Shown piece by piece: positions 10,094 to 21,600 of a stretch of DNA of 42,624 nucleotides. The stretch's first letter is position 1; the number at the start of each line of letters is the position of its first letter. Source of the stretch: Bermanella sp. (GTDB taxonomy: Bacteria; Pseudomonadota; Gammaproteobacteria; Pseudomonadales; Oceanobacteraceae). The stretch lies in NCBI GenBank assembly GCA_029938135.1, contig JAPYOO010000012.1, positions 1-42,624 on the forward strand, given 5' to 3'. The notes below the pieces were generated by a model. That model ran no database searches. It was not told the origin of the DNA and saw only the letters and a program-made list of their open reading frames with translations. Made by a program: the position numbers and the translations under genes.

Positions 10094-10849
10094 ATGAAAC
10101 TTAACGAATTAGTGACTTATTTAAATGGTCAGCTGCAAATAGGCCAATTCAAAGACTATTGCCCTAATGGCTTGCAAGTGGAAGGTAAAAGCGAGGTAAA
10201 GCGCATAGTGACAGGGGTGACAGCCTGCCAGTCTTTAATTGATGTGGCCATTGAAAAACAAGCCGATGCCATACTGGTACATCATGGTTATTTTTGGAAA
10301 GGGGAAAACGAGGCCATTACTGGCATTAAAAAACAACGTATTCAATCTTTGCTTAAACATGACATTAGCTTGTTGGCGTATCACTTACCGCTTGATAGCC
10401 ACAGTGACTGGGGTAATAACGTGCAATTGGCGCGCGTTTTAGATTTTGATATTAGCGGCCCCATAGATCCAAGCGATGAGCGTGTACCTGGATTTATAGG
10501 GCGTTTAAAGACGCCTATGACCGCCCTTGAGTTAAGCCAGCATATTCAGCTTAAATTGAACCGAGCCCCTATGCATATTGGGGAAGAGGATGATCTAGTG
10601 CAAACCATCGCGTGGTGCACCGGTGGCGCACAATCTTATATGCAGTACGCCATTGATGCCGGCATAGATGCCTTTTTAACCGGTGAAATAAGCGAGCCCA
10701 GTGTGCACAATGCGCGGGAATCGGGTACCCATTTTTATGCCGCTGGCCATCACGCAACCGAGCGTTACGGCGCTAAGGCCTTGGGTGAACACTTGGCAGA
10801 CGAGTTTTCCCTAGAGGTTGAATTTGTAGACATAGATAACCCAGTGTAA
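10094..10849 (+). CDS. Nif3-like dinuclear metal center protein (YbgI family)
   Basis: DYCPNGLQVEG, ILVHHGYFW, LAYHLPLDSH, TGEISEPSVHNARESGTHFYAAGHHATERYG. Confidence 0.92.
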   Translation: MKLNELVTYLNGQLQIGQFKDYCPNGLQVEGKSEVKRIVTGVTACQSLIDVAIEKQADAILVHHGYFWKGENEAITGIKKQRIQSLLKHDISLLAYHLPLDSHSDWGNNVQLARVLDFDISGPIDPSDERVPGFIGRLKTPMTALELSQHIQLKLNRAPMHIGEEDDLVQTIAWCTGGAQSYMQYAIDAGIDAFLTGEISEPSVHNARESGTHFYAAGHHATERYGAKALGEHLADEFSLEVEFVDIDNPV

Positions 10850-10949
10850 CCCAGTGCAATACGGCTGATCCGCCTCGGCAGTTGACCCTTCCATATATGG
10901 ACTAAGCTTAAGCCCAAGTACCTCATCGAGTGCAAAAGGGGCATTAGGC

Positions 10950-12200
10950 TTGGGTTCACCCTGCAAAAAATTATCTTGTTTATGTTTACTGTGCTGCCTG
11001 ATGTGTTTAAGCGCCTGTCGGTGGCAACCAGACCCCATCAAGATAGGCATTCTTCATTCCTTAACGGGCACCATGGCCATTAGTGAGCAGCCCGTTGTGG
11101 ACGCCACCATAATGGCCATAGATGAAATTAATGCCCGCGGCGGCGTGCTGGGTCGGCCCCTGCAAGCCGTAGTGGTGGATGGCAAGTCAGATTGGCCAAG
11201 CTTTGCGCAGGGGGCCAGACGGCTAATACAAGAGCAAAAGGTGAGTGTCATTTTTGGTTGCTGGACCTCGGCCAGCCGCAAAGAAGTGAAGGTGGTGGTG
11301 GAGCAACTTGATCACTTGTTGTTTTACCCGGTGCAATATGAAGGGTTGGAGCAATCCAACAATATAATCTACACCGGCTCTGCCCCCAATCAGCAAATTG
11401 CGCCAGCAGTAAAGTGGAGTGTAGACAACTTGGGTAAGCGGGTGTTTTTAGCAGCATCCGACTATGTGTTTCCTCGTGCCGCCAATACGCTCATTAAAAA
11501 ACAATTGATTGCCCTAGGTGCCACCTTAGTAGGAGAGTCTTATGTGGTGTTGGGCAGTCATCAACTGGATGAGATGACAGATGCCATCGCCAATAGCCGC
11601 GCAGATGTGGTTCTAAATACCATTAATGGCGATAGCAACCGCACTTTTTTTAAACGCCTTAAAGAAAAAAACATTTCCACTCCGGTGCTCTCGTTTAGTA
11701 TTGCTGAAGATGAATTACAGCATTTTGATATGAACTCTATGCAGGGGCATTACGCCGCCTGGAGTTATTTTCAGAGTATCGACAGCGCGGAAAATAAAAA
11801 ATTTGTAAATAGATTTAAAAGAATGTATGGCCGCCACCGCACCACCAGTGCGTCCATGGAGGCCGCTTATCTAGGGGTGCATTTATGGGCCGTGGCCGCT
11901 GAAAAAGCACAGTCGAGCGAGCCAAGTGTATTAAGAACGGCGTTAAAAGGCCAAGTGTTTAATGCCCCGGAAGGGCAGGTCACTGTGAGCGCGGTGAATA
12001 ATCATTTATTTAAGGCTCTGTACATCGGGAAAATTCAACCCAGCGGCCAGTTTAAGATTGTTTGGAGTGATCCCGAGCCCATTCAACCCATTCCTTTTCC
12101 GTTATATGAAACCCGCTATACTTGGGAAAATTATCTTAATAATTTATATCTTGGCTGGGGTGGTCACTGGGCAAAGGTGAACGACGATGTTGGTTTATAA
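10950..12200 (+). CDS. UrtA/AmiC-type periplasmic substrate-binding lipoprotein (TTG start)
   Basis: Signal with lipobox LSAC-R; IKIGILHSLTGTMAISEQPVVDATIMAIDEINARGGVLGRPLQ...VIFGCWTSASRK; no permease/ATPase genes nearby, histidine kinase gene follows immediately. Confidence 0.85.
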   Translation: MGSPCKKLSCLCLLCCLMCLSACRWQPDPIKIGILHSLTGTMAISEQPVVDATIMAIDEINARGGVLGRPLQAVVVDGKSDWPSFAQGARRLIQEQKVSVIFGCWTSASRKEVKVVVEQLDHLLFYPVQYEGLEQSNNIIYTGSAPNQQIAPAVKWSVDNLGKRVFLAASDYVFPRAANTLIKKQLIALGATLVGESYVVLGSHQLDEMTDAIANSRADVVLNTINGDSNRTFFKRLKEKNISTPVLSFSIAEDELQHFDMNSMQGHYAAWSYFQSIDSAENKKFVNRFKRMYGRHRTTSASMEAAYLGVHLWAVAAEKAQSSEPSVLRTALKGQVFNAPEGQVTVSAVNNHLFKALYIGKIQPSGQFKIVWSDPEPIQPIPFPLYETRYTWENYLNNLYLGWGGHWAKVNDDVGL

Positions 12201-15200
12201 ATGAGCATTCGATATAAATTAATGCTGGCCTTCCTATTGATGAGCTTTATATCCGTAGGAATTGTGGCATTTATTTCTATTAATAACGCTACCAAGACCA
12301 TCCATCAGGAAGTGGAAAGCGCGTTAAATAATATTGTGGATGATAAGCTGCACAGTATTTACGACTATATAAGCAGCAAGGAAATTGCGGTGGCCACCGC
12401 CGCCGATTTACCTGTGGTGGCCAGCGCCATGAAGGACTTAACCCAAGCATTTATTTATGGCATCAAAAGCTCGCAATACCTGCACAATGATAATAAATAT
12501 CGTAAGGCGTTAAATAGATTACGAGGCCGTTATAACAGCTATGATCTGTTTTTAATTTCTGCGCAGGGCGATATTGTTTTTAGCGTGATACATGAAGATG
12601 ATTTTTCCACTAATTTAATTTCCGGTCCTTATCAGCATAGTCAGTTAGCCAAAGTATATAGCCGTGCCGCCACTTTGTTAGAAACCCATGTGTCGACGTT
12701 TGAACCCTATAGTCCATCACAATGGCGCAGGAAAACCTCAACTATTAAAGACGAACGCCATATCGGTAAGGGCATGGGCAGTGAACAGCACAGTGCTTTT
12801 GTGGCAGCGCCTGTATTTCATGAAGAGCGGTTTCTGGGGGTGCTGGCCATTCAGCTTAATAGTAATGATTATTATCACCTCACGGAAGATTACATCGGTA
12901 TCAAACACAGTGGTGAAGTGGTTATAAGCCAGTTAAAAGATAATCGGGCCATGATTATTGCCCCCTTGCGACATGTACCGGATGCCGCCTTTAATCTGTC
13001 TTTTGAGTTGGGCAGTAAACATGCACTGCCCATTCAATTGTCGGCATCTGGCCAGCGAGGTTCGGGTTTATCTTTGGGGTATGAGGACACAAATATCTTA
13101 GCCGCCTGGCGCTATATTCCAGAGTTAAAATGGGGGGTGGTGGTAAAAATTGATTCCAGTGAAGCCTTTGCATCCGCCGAAAACCTTAAATGGAACTTTA
13201 TCTATGTGGGCGCTGCCATCGCGTTATTTTCCACCGTATTTGCTTTGTTCATTGCCTTTCGTATTTCTCGGCCGTTACTGCTGTTGGCCGAAGCGACTAA
13301 GGGCATTGCACGGGGGGATTATGATCAACGCATAAATATTGAGTCATCTGATGAGATAGGTCACCTAGCTAAATCCTTTAACCAGATGCTGCAGGCTCGT
13401 CAAAGCTATGAACAAACTCTTGAGAAAAAGGAAGCCCAATTAAGGGGCGTTTTTGAATCGGTAGCCGATGGCATTATCACCATCGACGTGCAAGGAAGGG
13501 TACAAAGTTTTAATCCTTCAGCGGCTAAAATGTTTGGTTATTCAGCTCATGAAGTAATAAATAAAGATATCACTATGTTAATGCCAATTTCCTACCGTGA
13601 ACGCCACATAAAAGGATTGCAGGGTTACTTAAGGAGTGGCGAGAAAAAAATTATCGACCGGACGTTGGAAATGGAAGGTTTACGAAAAAATGGCGATATT
13701 TTTAGCTTGGAATTATCCATCCGTGAAATAAAGCTGGATGGTGATCATTATTTCACGGCCAGTGCCCGTGATATTACCGAGCGCAAACAGACCGAACAAT
13801 CCCTGGCCGAAAGCGCCAAGCAGCTTGAGCTGGTGATAGAGAATACCGGCGTGGGTATTTGGGATTGGCAGGTGCAGGCAGATGAGATCATTTTCAATGA
13901 ACGTTGGGCTCAAATTGTAGGTTATACCTTGGCCGAAATTGAACCCATTAAAAATGAAATATGGCAGTCTCTTACCCACCCTGATGATTTTATAGAATCC
14001 ACAAAATTACTTAAGCAACATTGGCGTAAAGAAAGCAAAACGTATACGGCAGAGGCCCGCATGCGACATAAAAAAGGCCACTATGTTTGGATAATGGACA
14101 CCGGCCGGGTGGTGGAGTGGCAATCGGATGGCAAACCCAAGCGCATGATTGGCACCCACATTGACATCAGCAAACGAAAAAAATCTGAGGCACAGATCAT
14201 TGAAGCCAAAGAAATTGCCGAACAGGCAGTGCACGCAAAAAGTGAATTTTTGGCCAGCATGAGTCATGAAATTCGTACCCCTATGAACGGTGTCTTGGGC
14301 ATGTTGGGTTTGTTGCTAAATACTAAATTAACCTCCGAGCAATTGCATCAAGCTAAGATTGCCCAGGGCAGTGCCAAATCTTTATTGACGTTAATAAACG
14401 ATATCCTAGATTTCTCCAAAGTGGACGCAGGAAAACTGGAGCTGGAATACCTAGACTTTAATTTACGCGAGATGTTAGGTGAATTTGCCGAAGCCATGGG
14501 GCATCAGGCGCAAGGGAAAAACCTAGAGCTGATACTGGACACCACTCATATTTATGAGTCCACCGTTAAAGGAGACCCTGGGCGCTTACGGCAGATACTT
14601 ACTAATATTGTCAGCAACGCCATTAAGTTTACCCAGCAAGGGGAGGTTCTGATTCAAATTCGCCTTGATTCATTTAGTGATGATCAATGGCGGCTCAATT
14701 GCAGTGTTCGCGATACCGGCATCGGCATTGCCCCTGACAAAATTTCCAAATTATTTGAATCCTTTAGCCAGGTGGATGCCTCCACCACGCGGGAGTATGG
14801 CGGCACTGGATTGGGGTTGGCCATAGTGAAAAGATTGTGTGAGCTGATGCAAGGGGATATTCAGGTAAGCAGTAAACCCGGACAAGGCAGTTGTTTTACC
14901 CTGAATGTGTTGCTGCAAAAAAGTCATCAATCCCAAAGTGTTTTGCCTCAACTAGATGTGTCAAAGCTGAATTTATTGATAGTGGATGATAATCAAACTA
15001 ACCGGGAAGTGTTAAGGGGGCAGTTGGAGCATTGGGGCGCGAAGGTGAGCGAGGCGGCCAGTGGTCAGCAGGCTCTTGATATTTGCCGGCAGCGTCTGCA
15101 AAACAATCATGAAAGCTTGTTTGATATTGCTTTTCTGGATTTTCAGATGCCCGGCATGGACGGCGCCGAATTGGCAAGCAAGTTCAAAGAAAATGCTAAC

Positions 15201-15851
15201 TTTAAAGGGATGAAACTGATCATGATGACGTCCATGGGAAAAATGGGAGACGAACACTATTTTTCCCAGTTGGGTTTTAGCGCCTATTTTCCCAAGCCTG
15301 CCACCACCACCGATCTATTTGAGGCCTTGGCTGTAGTGGCGGAGGGCAAGGATGCACTTAAGCAAGCAAGCCCATTAGTGACCCATGGTTATTTGCAAAC
15401 CCTGCAGCACCCACAACAAGAGCAGGCTCAACAGGCGGCTAAAAGCGCCCTGCACCATGCTCGTATCCTATTGGTAGAAGATAACCAAATTAATCAGATG
15501 GTGGCCGAAGGGATTTTAGAAGGCAGTGACCTGCAGGTTGATATCGCCGCTAATGGTTTGGAAGCCATTCACAGTTTACAACAAGCCCCCAAAGAGAGCC
15601 CCTACGATTTAGTATTAATGGATTGCCAAATGCCGGAAATGGATGGTTATGAAGCTACTCGTCAAATTCGACAGGGGGTTGCTCTTGAGCACAATGCCAA
15701 AATTCCCATTATTGCCATGACCGCCAACGCCATGGCTGGGGATCGCGACAAGTGCCTGGCGGCCGGTATGGATGACTATTTGTCAAAACCCATCAGTGCC
15801 AAGCTGTTGCTGGCCAAATTACAGGAATGGCTAGTACAAGGGTCACGCTAA
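12201..15851 (+). CDS. Hybrid sensor histidine kinase: periplasmic Cache-like sensor, HAMP, PAS x2, HisKA/HATPase, two REC domains
   Basis: 1216 aa; FLASMSHEIRTPMNGVLGMLG, GTGLGLAIVKRL, LLIVDDNQTNREV, ILLVEDNQINQMVAEG; ATG directly follows the upstream TAA. Confidence 0.92.
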   Translation: MSIRYKLMLAFLLMSFISVGIVAFISINNATKTIHQEVESALNNIVDDKLHSIYDYISSKEIAVATAADLPVVASAMKDLTQAFIYGIKSSQYLHNDNKYRKALNRLRGRYNSYDLFLISAQGDIVFSVIHEDDFSTNLISGPYQHSQLAKVYSRAATLLETHVSTFEPYSPSQWRRKTSTIKDERHIGKGMGSEQHSAFVAAPVFHEERFLGVLAIQLNSNDYYHLTEDYIGIKHSGEVVISQLKDNRAMIIAPLRHVPDAAFNLSFELGSKHALPIQLSASGQRGSGLSLGYEDTNILAAWRYIPELKWGVVVKIDSSEAFASAENLKWNFIYVGAAIALFSTVFALFIAFRISRPLLLLAEATKGIARGDYDQRINIESSDEIGHLAKSFNQMLQARQSYEQTLEKKEAQLRGVFESVADGIITIDVQGRVQSFNPSAAKMFGYSAHEVINKDITMLMPISYRERHIKGLQGYLRSGEKKIIDRTLEMEGLRKNGDIFSLELSIREIKLDGDHYFTASARDITERKQTEQSLAESAKQLELVIENTGVGIWDWQVQADEIIFNERWAQIVGYTLAEIEPIKNEIWQSLTHPDDFIESTKLLKQHWRKESKTYTAEARMRHKKGHYVWIMDTGRVVEWQSDGKPKRMIGTHIDISKRKKSEAQIIEAKEIAEQAVHAKSEFLASMSHEIRTPMNGVLGMLGLLLNTKLTSEQLHQAKIAQGSAKSLLTLINDILDFSKVDAGKLELEYLDFNLREMLGEFAEAMGHQAQGKNLELILDTTHIYESTVKGDPGRLRQILTNIVSNAIKFTQQGEVLIQIRLDSFSDDQWRLNCSVRDTGIGIAPDKISKLFESFSQVDASTTREYGGTGLGLAIVKRLCELMQGDIQVSSKPGQGSCFTLNVLLQKSHQSQSVLPQLDVSKLNLLIVDDNQTNREVLRGQLEHWGAKVSEAASGQQALDICRQRLQNNHESLFDIAFLDFQMPGMDGAELASKFKENANFKGMKLIMMTSMGKMGDEHYFSQLGFSAYFPKPATTTDLFEALAVVAEGKDALKQASPLVTHGYLQTLQHPQQEQAQQAAKSALHHARILLVEDNQINQMVAEGILEGSDLQVDIAANGLEAIHSLQQAPKESPYDLVLMDCQMPEMDGYEATRQIRQGVALEHNAKIPIIAMTANAMAGDRDKCLAAGMDDYLSKPISAKLLLAKLQEWLVQGSR

Positions 15852-16213
15852 TCGCTCTCCGTTACGTACTCCAATATCCAATTGGGCATCTGTTGAGCAG
15901 AACCAAAGTGTTCCAGCAGTTTAAAACACACACTGGGGTGGTCCTGCTGGGCCTGGTTTAACAGTTTGGGTAAATCTTGCGCCACATGAAAACCCTGGGC
16001 TAAAAAATAGGGCATTAATACGATGTGATCGCAGCCCAAGGCCACCAGTTCATGGAGGCTGGTGGCCGGTTTAGGATCCGCTAATTCCAGAAAGCAATGG
16101 CGTACATGGCTGAAGTCGGCAGATTGCTGTGCAATGTTATTGCTTAATTGGGCAATTTCTGTGGTGGAGCTGGCCTTGCGGCTGCCATGAACAATTAATA
16201 ACAGGGCTTTCAT
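15848..16213 (-). CDS. CbiX/SirB-like chelatase family protein
   Basis: 121 aa; ALLLIVHGSRK, CDHIVLMPYFLAQGFHVAQDLP. Confidence 0.85.
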   Translation of the reverse strand: MKALLLIVHGSRKASSTTEIAQLSNNIAQQSADFSHVRHCFLELADPKPATSLHELVALGCDHIVLMPYFLAQGFHVAQDLPKLLNQAQQDHPSVCFKLLEHFGSAQQMPNWILEYVTESD

Positions 16214-16413
16214 GCAGAGGTTTTACTCATGAGAGGGCGTGCTGATATAGCAGCGCCTAATGACAATCATTTTACCTTTTTGCATGCTCTTAGGCTAATT
16301 ATCCCAGCCGTGATCAGATTCCCTTATATTACAGAGGCATAGGCCGTTCCGGTGAGCCACTAATTCAGGTAAAGTGGTGGGCTTTATTTTGTCACATTGG
16401 TATCACTAATTGT

Positions 16414-17913
16414 ATGTTTTTTGAACAAGGCCGCAGTCAGTTTTTTCGCCCACTCACCAGCAAGTATCGCGAGCAAATGGTGGAGTGTTTGCGTGAGCTG
16501 TATAAACAGCTTTTCTCTAGCTCCCATGCGGGAAGTAGTGAGTATGGTCAGGCCTTAAGCCGCGAGGCCGTAATTAACATTTTTAGTGAAGCTTTAGTGC
16601 GTGCTCCGGTTATTCAAGCGGAAGACGAAGAAGACGAAAGCCGCTTTAAAAGTCACCGAGAGCTGGCGGGTTTCATTCTTAATAATATGATTGAACACGG
16701 TTGGATGGAAAAGCAGGTAGACGAAGCCACGTTGCAATCCAGTTTTAACTTCACCCGCTGGGGGCGCCAATTTGTTGAGCCCTTCATGGAAGGCTACGGA
16801 GCGGTACAAGTAGCCCGTCATCGTAATACACGTAATGTACGTAATGCGCTTGAAAGCTTTTTAGAGCACGGCGAAGTATATGATTTATTAGATGCCTTTG
16901 AATTTAGTGAGCGCATCATCAGTGACTTCACCGATGTGATCAGTGAACTGGATGAGCGTAAACGGGATTTAGTACGTGAAATCGACGGTCAAATGTTGGC
17001 ACAAAAAGCCAGTGAGCAATTCTTTGATTTTATGGAAAAACGTTTCCAACCTGATTTGTCGGTACGTTTGTCAGCCGATAACGTTGAAAAATACCGCAGT
17101 CAAATTAGCGAAATTATCCAGCAGATTCGTCTAGCCCCTAATGATTTTAAAGCACGTGCCGAAAAACGCCTGCGTGAATTATTGCCAGAGCAAGTTCAAG
17201 GCAACGCATCATTATTGTGGTCAGTGTTAGATGATATCGAACACAGATTAAAAAGTGCCTGTGAACATATTTTGCCATTGGTGCGTAAAGCACTGCAAAA
17301 CTTCACTAAGCGAGCCGATATTATTATTCGCCAAATGAGTTATTTGGCCAGCCAAAAAAATAATGATGTTGTGGCGGTGTGCAAGCAATTATCGGGTTTG
17401 TCTGTGGATGAACAAAATGAACAATTGGCACGGGTTTCCATGTTAATGGCCGTGCCTAAGTTAGGATTTATTGACCCTAACCAAGTACGCCTGCAAGCCC
17501 CTCGCCGACAAACCGTGATTGATAACGTGGTGGATGAAGGCCTAGAAAGCGTAGATCAAAGCAGCCGACGTGAACTGTATGTGCAGCAAGCCTTAGATCA
17601 AGCATTTTTTGTGAACAATAATCAAGTGCGTAATTTTATGGTAGAGCAATTTATGATGCGCGATGAAATTCGCAGCAGCGAATTGCCTATTAACAACGCC
17701 AATGACTTATTGTCAGTGGCGCATGTGGTGAGTGTGGGTGCGTTAGATAACTTATCAAGTGACTACCACTTTGAATTGAAGTGGGTAGAGGAAGTGTCCA
17801 GTGAATACTTTGAGAAAAAAGATGTATTTAGTATTCGTTTAATGAGAAATGAAAGCTCAAATGACACTTCAAATGAACCAGCCGTAACGACTGCAACGCA
17901 GCCTGCAGCCTAA
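16414..17913 (+). CDS. mksF: MksF/JetA-like condensin subunit (kleisin)
   Basis: 499 aa; first gene of an F-E-B operon followed by a small acidic protein and an SMC-like ATPase. Confidence 0.8.
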   Translation: MFFEQGRSQFFRPLTSKYREQMVECLRELYKQLFSSSHAGSSEYGQALSREAVINIFSEALVRAPVIQAEDEEDESRFKSHRELAGFILNNMIEHGWMEKQVDEATLQSSFNFTRWGRQFVEPFMEGYGAVQVARHRNTRNVRNALESFLEHGEVYDLLDAFEFSERIISDFTDVISELDERKRDLVREIDGQMLAQKASEQFFDFMEKRFQPDLSVRLSADNVEKYRSQISEIIQQIRLAPNDFKARAEKRLRELLPEQVQGNASLLWSVLDDIEHRLKSACEHILPLVRKALQNFTKRADIIIRQMSYLASQKNNDVVAVCKQLSGLSVDEQNEQLARVSMLMAVPKLGFIDPNQVRLQAPRRQTVIDNVVDEGLESVDQSSRRELYVQQALDQAFFVNNNQVRNFMVEQFMMRDEIRSSELPINNANDLLSVAHVVSVGALDNLSSDYHFELKWVEEVSSEYFEKKDVFSIRLMRNESSNDTSNEPAVTTATQPAA

Positions 17914-17933
17914 TATCAGAAACTGGAAAAAAT

Positions 17934-18635
17934 ATGTTAAATAAAATAGAACAGCTTCTGGAAAAAGAAGGTTTACAGTTAAAAGACTTTACTGAATTAA
18001 CCATTCGTTTAATGGATTACGGCGTTATTTGCCGTGACGAATCTCAAGTAGAGCAAGTTTTGTATGATAGATACTTACGTATAGAGTCGCTAATACAGGA
18101 TTATGTGTCGTTAATGGGTATTCGTATTCAGCATGATCGCCGCTTTCAATTTGCACGCTGTTTTCCACCGGGCGCGCAAATTCCAGGTATGGAAGATGAC
18201 GACCAGCCCTTCAATGGCGGTTTGCGTGTGCGCTTAAATCAAAATGAAGTGGCGGTAGTTTTGGTATTAAGAAGCCAATACGACAAAGCATTGCGTGAAG
18301 GGCAGGTAGATGAACAGGGTTGTGTTTTAGTCTCACTCGAATCCTTAAGCATAGCGCTTAAAAATTTACTAAGCCGAAGCTTGCCTGAACAATTAACGGA
18401 GCGTAAAAATTTATTTCGCCGTTTACGTCAACTGCGCTTAATTCAATTGGCCAATGAAGATGTGTTAGACAGCAGCGAGTTTTGGTTAAAAGTGCGTCCC
18501 ATGATCATGAGCTACGTAAGTGATGATGTATTAAGTGGCCTTTTACAAGACGGTGAAAAATCAAGCGAGGCAGAAGCTGCTGCACTCACGCAAGAACCTG
18601 AAACAGCAGAATTAAATACACAGAAGGAGGGCTAA
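17934..18635 (+). CDS. mksE: MksE/JetB-like condensin accessory subunit (DUF4194-like)
   Basis: 233 aa between the MksF and MksB homologues; winged-helix-like small subunit. Confidence 0.78.
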   Translation: MLNKIEQLLEKEGLQLKDFTELTIRLMDYGVICRDESQVEQVLYDRYLRIESLIQDYVSLMGIRIQHDRRFQFARCFPPGAQIPGMEDDDQPFNGGLRVRLNQNEVAVVLVLRSQYDKALREGQVDEQGCVLVSLESLSIALKNLLSRSLPEQLTERKNLFRRLRQLRLIQLANEDVLDSSEFWLKVRPMIMSYVSDDVLSGLLQDGEKSSEAEAAALTQEPETAELNTQKEG

Positions 18636-18639
18636 CCCA

Positions 18640-21600
18640 ATGCTATTGAAAAAATTTGTTTATGTGAACTGGGGAAACATTCCTGCCACCGACTTTGAAT
18701 TTGGCCCCATCAACCTTTTAAGCGGTGGTAATGGCTCGGGTAAAACCACCGCAGCCGATGCCATACAAACCATCATGACAGCGGCCCATGATAATTTATT
18801 TAACTATAACCCAGGCCAAGACGAAGCCACCCAAAAAGGTCGTGGCAAGCAAGTACGTACCTTGGCATCTTATGTGTTGGGTTGTGATGATGGCGCCTAC
18901 GCTCGTCCAGGTGGTGCACACGGTTATTTAGCCGCGGTGTTTCATCCCACTAAAGGCGAAAGTGCTCAACCTTTTACCGCCATTATTGGTGTAAGTGCGT
19001 TTATAGATAAAGCCGGCAATAAAGCAGTGGCTAGGCAAAGTGATTTTTTATTGATGATAGTGGCGGGTCACGAGTTAACTCAAAGTGACTTCCTGTTAGA
19101 AGAAGATGGCGCCAAACAAGCTTGTGACGTAAGTAAAATATATAAGCGCCTGCAAAAGCGTTGTGGTGTGCGTGCCGTAGAAAAATACGATACCAAAAAA
19201 CAGTATTTACGTCGTTTATATGGGGCCCTGCGCGGCCGCGAAGATGCCGTAAGTGAACGCGAAGCGATTAACGCGGCCCGCGCGTTTTCACGCTTCATGG
19301 CGTATAAACCCGTTAAAAGCATTAATGGTTTTGTGGCCAACGAAATCTTAGAGAAAAAAGATTTAGGCGAAGCGATTCGCAGTATCAGTGACCTGATGAA
19401 AACCATTCACTCGATGGAATCGGATGCCAATCAGTTAATTGAAAATATCAATATTTTGTTAGGCGGGAAATCCCATAGCCAAACCTATATTGATCAATGG
19501 ATCGATTATCAAACCGCCCATTATGTGGCGGCCAAGAGTCGTTTCATAGAAGATCAAAAAGCGTATCGTGATGCCAAGCAAACACAGCAAGAGCTGCGCA
19601 GTAATCTAACCAGTAACGATAACGAGCGAGAAACATGCGACGACCGTCGTAAACAGGCCCGTGAACAATTGGTCAGTTTAGAGGCGCGTCGCCAAGGGAT
19701 TCCGGCATTAAAAGATAAGGATCACCTTGAGCAAGATATAAAAAGTTATCAACAGCAACTACAACAACAAGCGGTTTTATTGTTGGAGCAAGATAAACAG
19801 CTTAAGTACACTTTGGATGCCACCAAAAGTATCCACAAGACGTTACAAAATACTAGCATTGGGGCCGAAATTAGCGCATTAAATGAGCGTGGGTTTCTAA
19901 AGCAATGCAAAGATGTAATGTTGTTAAGTGATGAAAATCAATTAGATTTTCCGGCGATCTTAAATAAAGACATGATTGATATGTCGCCGTTGGAAGCGCA
20001 CTTAGACGATGGCATTAAACGCCAAGAGCAAATTAATCAGTGGCGTCATCAATGGTTTAGCAGCGAACTTACCACAGAAGGCGTGAGCCTGCGTGATCAA
20101 TTGGCCCGTTTAGCTGATCGTCGAGAGCAAAAGCTGCAAGCGCAATCTAAAAAGATGCAGCAAAACCAGCAGGATATTGATCGCCTTAATGCCAGTCAGG
20201 TCAGTTACCCATATTTTGTAGAAGCCGCGCTGGATGCTATTCAAAGAGAGTGTCCACAGGCCGACCCTAAAGTGTTGTGTGACTACGTAGAAGTATTAGA
20301 CGGCAATTGGCAAAACGCCATCGAAGGTTATATAGGTGGTGCACGTTACTCAATCATCGTTGAAGAAGACTATGAACGAGATGCCATTAGTGTGGTGCGC
20401 AGTATGCCAGGCGGTAACCGCGCCCGCGTGATTCAGGGCAGTAAAGCGAAGATTGATAGTGATCGAATTAAAGTGCCGCACAATTCTATAATGCATCTAA
20501 TGGAGTTTGAACACGCCACCGCTAAACATTATTTAATGGCCAGCTACGGCAGTGTAGAGCAAGTACCCGATGCGGCAACTTTGCGTAAAACTCGCCGTGG
20601 CCTTACCAGTGAAGGCATGGGGTCTGGCTCGTACTCTATGTATCGATGTGACATGAGTGACAGTGAACTGGTATTTGGTCAGGGTGCACGTGAGCGCGCG
20701 CTAAGTGCCAAGCAAAAAGAGCTGCAACAATTGGCACAGCAAGCAAGTTCAGCGCAGCAAGCGCAGCGTGAAGCACAAGATTTATTACTGGCGGTCAATC
20801 AATTACGCCACTTAAGTTACGCCGATCAATTGCAGCAAATGGTGAGTGTTAACCGTCAATGGCAAAATGCTGAGAAGCAGCTTGAGACCATCGATTTGTC
20901 GGACTTCTCTGAGCTGGAAGGTGAATACCTACAGTTAGCCGAACAAGCGCAAACTCTAGATTTACAAATACAAACCCTAGACGGTGAATTAGGCCGTACT
21001 AAACAGCAACTTAAAGAAAGTGAAAAACGCTGCGTAATATTAAGTGACCAGCAAGAGTTTACCAGCGAAAAAGCGGATCAAAACGAAGAGAATTTACGCG
21101 GAATTGCTAAGTTTTGGCCCGACTTTGATGTAGAAAAATGCATGGTTGAAGCCGATGCCGAATCGGAACGCACCACCGCCGAAGTGGCTCAAAATCAGCA
21201 GCAGTCAATATTAAGTGAGCTTAATAGTCGAGCACAATCATTAGAGCGCGCCATCAGTGATCATAACCAGCGTTGCCAAACTTTGGATGCCATTGTATAC
21301 GCCGCCGATTACAGCACAGAGCACAGTGCAAACTTTTTTCAGGGTGTATGTGATGTACAGCGTGAAATGGAGCGCATTCATAACCGCTTAAAAAATAATA
21401 TCCTAGTTGAAAAACAAGATAAATTGGTGAGCCTAAAAGCCAGTTTTGACAATGCTTTTGTGACTAACCTTTGTCACAGTATTCACCAGTCCATTAGTGA
21501 TGGTAAACGGGTACTAGAGGAAATGAACAAAGAGCTTAAGCACCACAGATTTGGTACCGACCGAGAGTGTTATTGGTTTGATTGGGAGTGGGTGCCTGAA

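Noticed and set aside
15848-15851. 4-nt convergent stop-codon overlaps (15848-15851 and 23266-23269)
   Set aside because: Real, but ordinary for compact bacterial genomes.
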